NCBI GenBank assembly: GCA_030616535.1
Contig: JAUWXE010000079.1
Location: 1 to 5,476, forward strand
Length of the DNA stretch: 5,476 nt
Direction of reading: 5' to 3'
Origin: Candidatus Aerophobota bacterium
GTDB taxonomy: Bacteria; Aerophobota; Aerophobia; Aerophobales; AE-B3A
Below, one piece after another: positions 4,715 to 5,476 of this stretch. The first letter of the stretch is position 1. Each line of letters starts with the position of its first letter. The notes beneath the pieces are model-generated. The model was not told the origin of the DNA. It did not search any database and saw only the letters and a program-made list of their open reading frames with translations. A program made the translations under genes and the position numbers.

Positions 4715-5476
4715 GTGGGTCAAAATGATCTCCCGGCTAACAAATTAGAACAGATTCTGGGAGAGCGATTTGGAATAGAAATACTCAATGCTATGGGTAT
4801 AGCCATAGTTGTTCTTGATTCAAACTTTAACATCATTTGGGCGAATAGAGAGTATCGGGAGATTCAAGAAAAGCCCGAAGAGAACATAGTAGGGGAAAAA
4901 TGCTATGAAATCAGTTTTGGTCATAATAGACCCTGCACAGAAGAAGCTTGTGCGGTGAGAAGAACTCTGAGGACAAAAAAAAACTCCAAAGGCCTGAAGG
5001 TAATAAAAAGAGGGAGGGAGGAAAAGCACCTGGATGTCTATTCTTTTCCTCTAGCCGGACCCCGGGGCAAGCTGAGTTACGTGGTGGAAGTTATCGAAGA
5101 TAACACCCAATTGTATAAGTTAGTTGAGCTGTCGGACAGACTTACTGCATTTGCCTCCCATGAACTAAAGACGCCTCTGGCTACCATCCATCAGCTCACC
5201 ACCATTTTAAGACAAATGGATTTGCCTCCTGAAAAAAGGAAGGCCTTGTTTGACAGAATAATATCCCGGAGTCAACACGGATTGAAAACGGTGGAGAACT
5301 TCTTGATTTACTCAAAAATAAAGGCCGGAGAGCTTGAGATAACCCCAAGGAAAGTAAATTTCTACAGGGACGTTTTGGAAAGAGTTTTGGATTTTCAGAA
5401 GGACTACACATTAAAAAAAGGGCTGGGGTGTATCTGGGCTGTTCCAAAAGATCTGGACGTGCTTGGTGATGCCGAC
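4715..5476 (+). CDS. PAS-domain sensor histidine kinase (C-terminus beyond window)
   Basis: The first 254 residues of a cytoplasmic-looking sensor kinase; no membrane segment or signal peptide is visible. A PAS domain (about 22-130) begins LNAMGIAIVVLDSNFNIIWA (24-43) and carries Cys63, Cys74 and Cys79 in GEKCYEISFGHNRPCTEEAC (60-79). The HisKA dimerisation domain follows, with the phosphoacceptor His149 in FASHELKTPLATI (146-158) and a second helix (about 172-203, ending NFLIYSKIKAGE). The window stops at VLGDAD (249-254), just before the N box of the HATPase domain, so catalytic integrity cannot be judged. The start is GTG at 4715: an in-frame TAG at 4700-4702 rules out anything earlier, and GAGGG (4702-4706) is 8 nt upstream. 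An ATG at 4724 is out of frame and hits a stop within 8 codons. The ligand is unknown; the cysteines suggest redox or metal sensing. No response regulator is in view. Confidence 0.92.
   Translation, partial: MGQNDLPANKLEQILGERFGIEILNAMGIAIVVLDSNFNIIWANREYREIQEKPEENIVGEKCYEISFGHNRPCTEEACAVRRTLRTKKNSKGLKVIKRGREEKHLDVYSFPLAGPRGKLSYVVEVIEDNTQLYKLVELSDRLTAFASHELKTPLATIHQLTTILRQMDLPPEKRKALFDRIISRSQHGLKTVENFLIYSKIKAGELEITPRKVNFYRDVLERVLDFQKDYTLKKGLGCIWAVPKDLDVLGDAD

Noticed and set aside
4820..5447. Minus-strand open frames at 4820-5029 and 5196-5447
   Set aside because: Antisense to the histidine kinase, which carries readable PAS and H-box motifs.
1..5476. CRISPR arrays, tRNA or rRNA genes, insertion-sequence transposases
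   Set aside because: I looked for short regularly spaced repeats, tRNA-like cloverleafs and transposase motifs on both strands and saw none.

Overview
The window is about 5.5 kb of moderately AT-rich bacterial DNA and looks like the chromosome of an anaerobe. The main clue is a partial gene at the left edge for an activase of the BadF/BadG/BcrA/BcrD (HgdC) type. These are oxygen-sensitive [4Fe-4S] ATPases that energise 2-hydroxyacyl-CoA dehydratases or benzoyl-CoA-type reductases. The other genes (class II glycerate kinase, MFS carrier, AbrB-PIN toxin-antitoxin pair, PAS histidine kinase) fit many anaerobic or thermophilic lineages, including Firmicutes, Thermotogota and candidate phyla. I cannot assign a taxon from the sequence alone.

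Layout: three genes lie on the minus strand. From right to left they are an MFS transporter (3483-2167), a MOFRL-type glycerate 2-kinase (2055-718) and the N-terminal 206 residues of the activase (619-1, running off the left edge). A 435-bp intergenic region (3484-3918) separates them from the plus-strand genes. It holds a likely promoter and a structured leader for the transporter, an unannotated 49-codon ORF with a very good ribosome binding site, and a cluster of dyads and promoters in front of a vapBC-type toxin-antitoxin operon (3919-4571). After a hairpin and a promoter, a PAS-domain sensor histidine kinase starts with GTG at 4715 and runs off the right edge, cut near the beginning of its ATPase domain.

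The most striking signal is a perfect 32-bp sequence present twice in opposite orientation, at 685-716 (read on minus) and 4643-4674 (read on plus). Each copy is a complete sigma-70-type promoter (TTGACA, 16 bp, TATACT). One drives the activase gene and the other the histidine kinase gene. Spacers of functional promoters are normally unconstrained, so identity through the spacer implies a common regulator, recent duplication, or a mobile or recombining repeat. The two copies also bracket a 3.9-kb block (glycerate kinase, transporter, small ORF, toxin-antitoxin), and TTGAA lies just outside each. The block may therefore be an insertion that split a once divergent activase/kinase pair, or a segment that can invert.

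Functionally, the carrier and glycerate kinase may form a small uptake and phosphorylation module for glycerate or a related acid; the substrate is inferred only from context. The kinase has three cysteines in its PAS domain and the activase is an oxygen-labile Fe-S protein, so the shared promoter suggests a redox-linked regulon. This is a hypothesis, not something the sequence proves.
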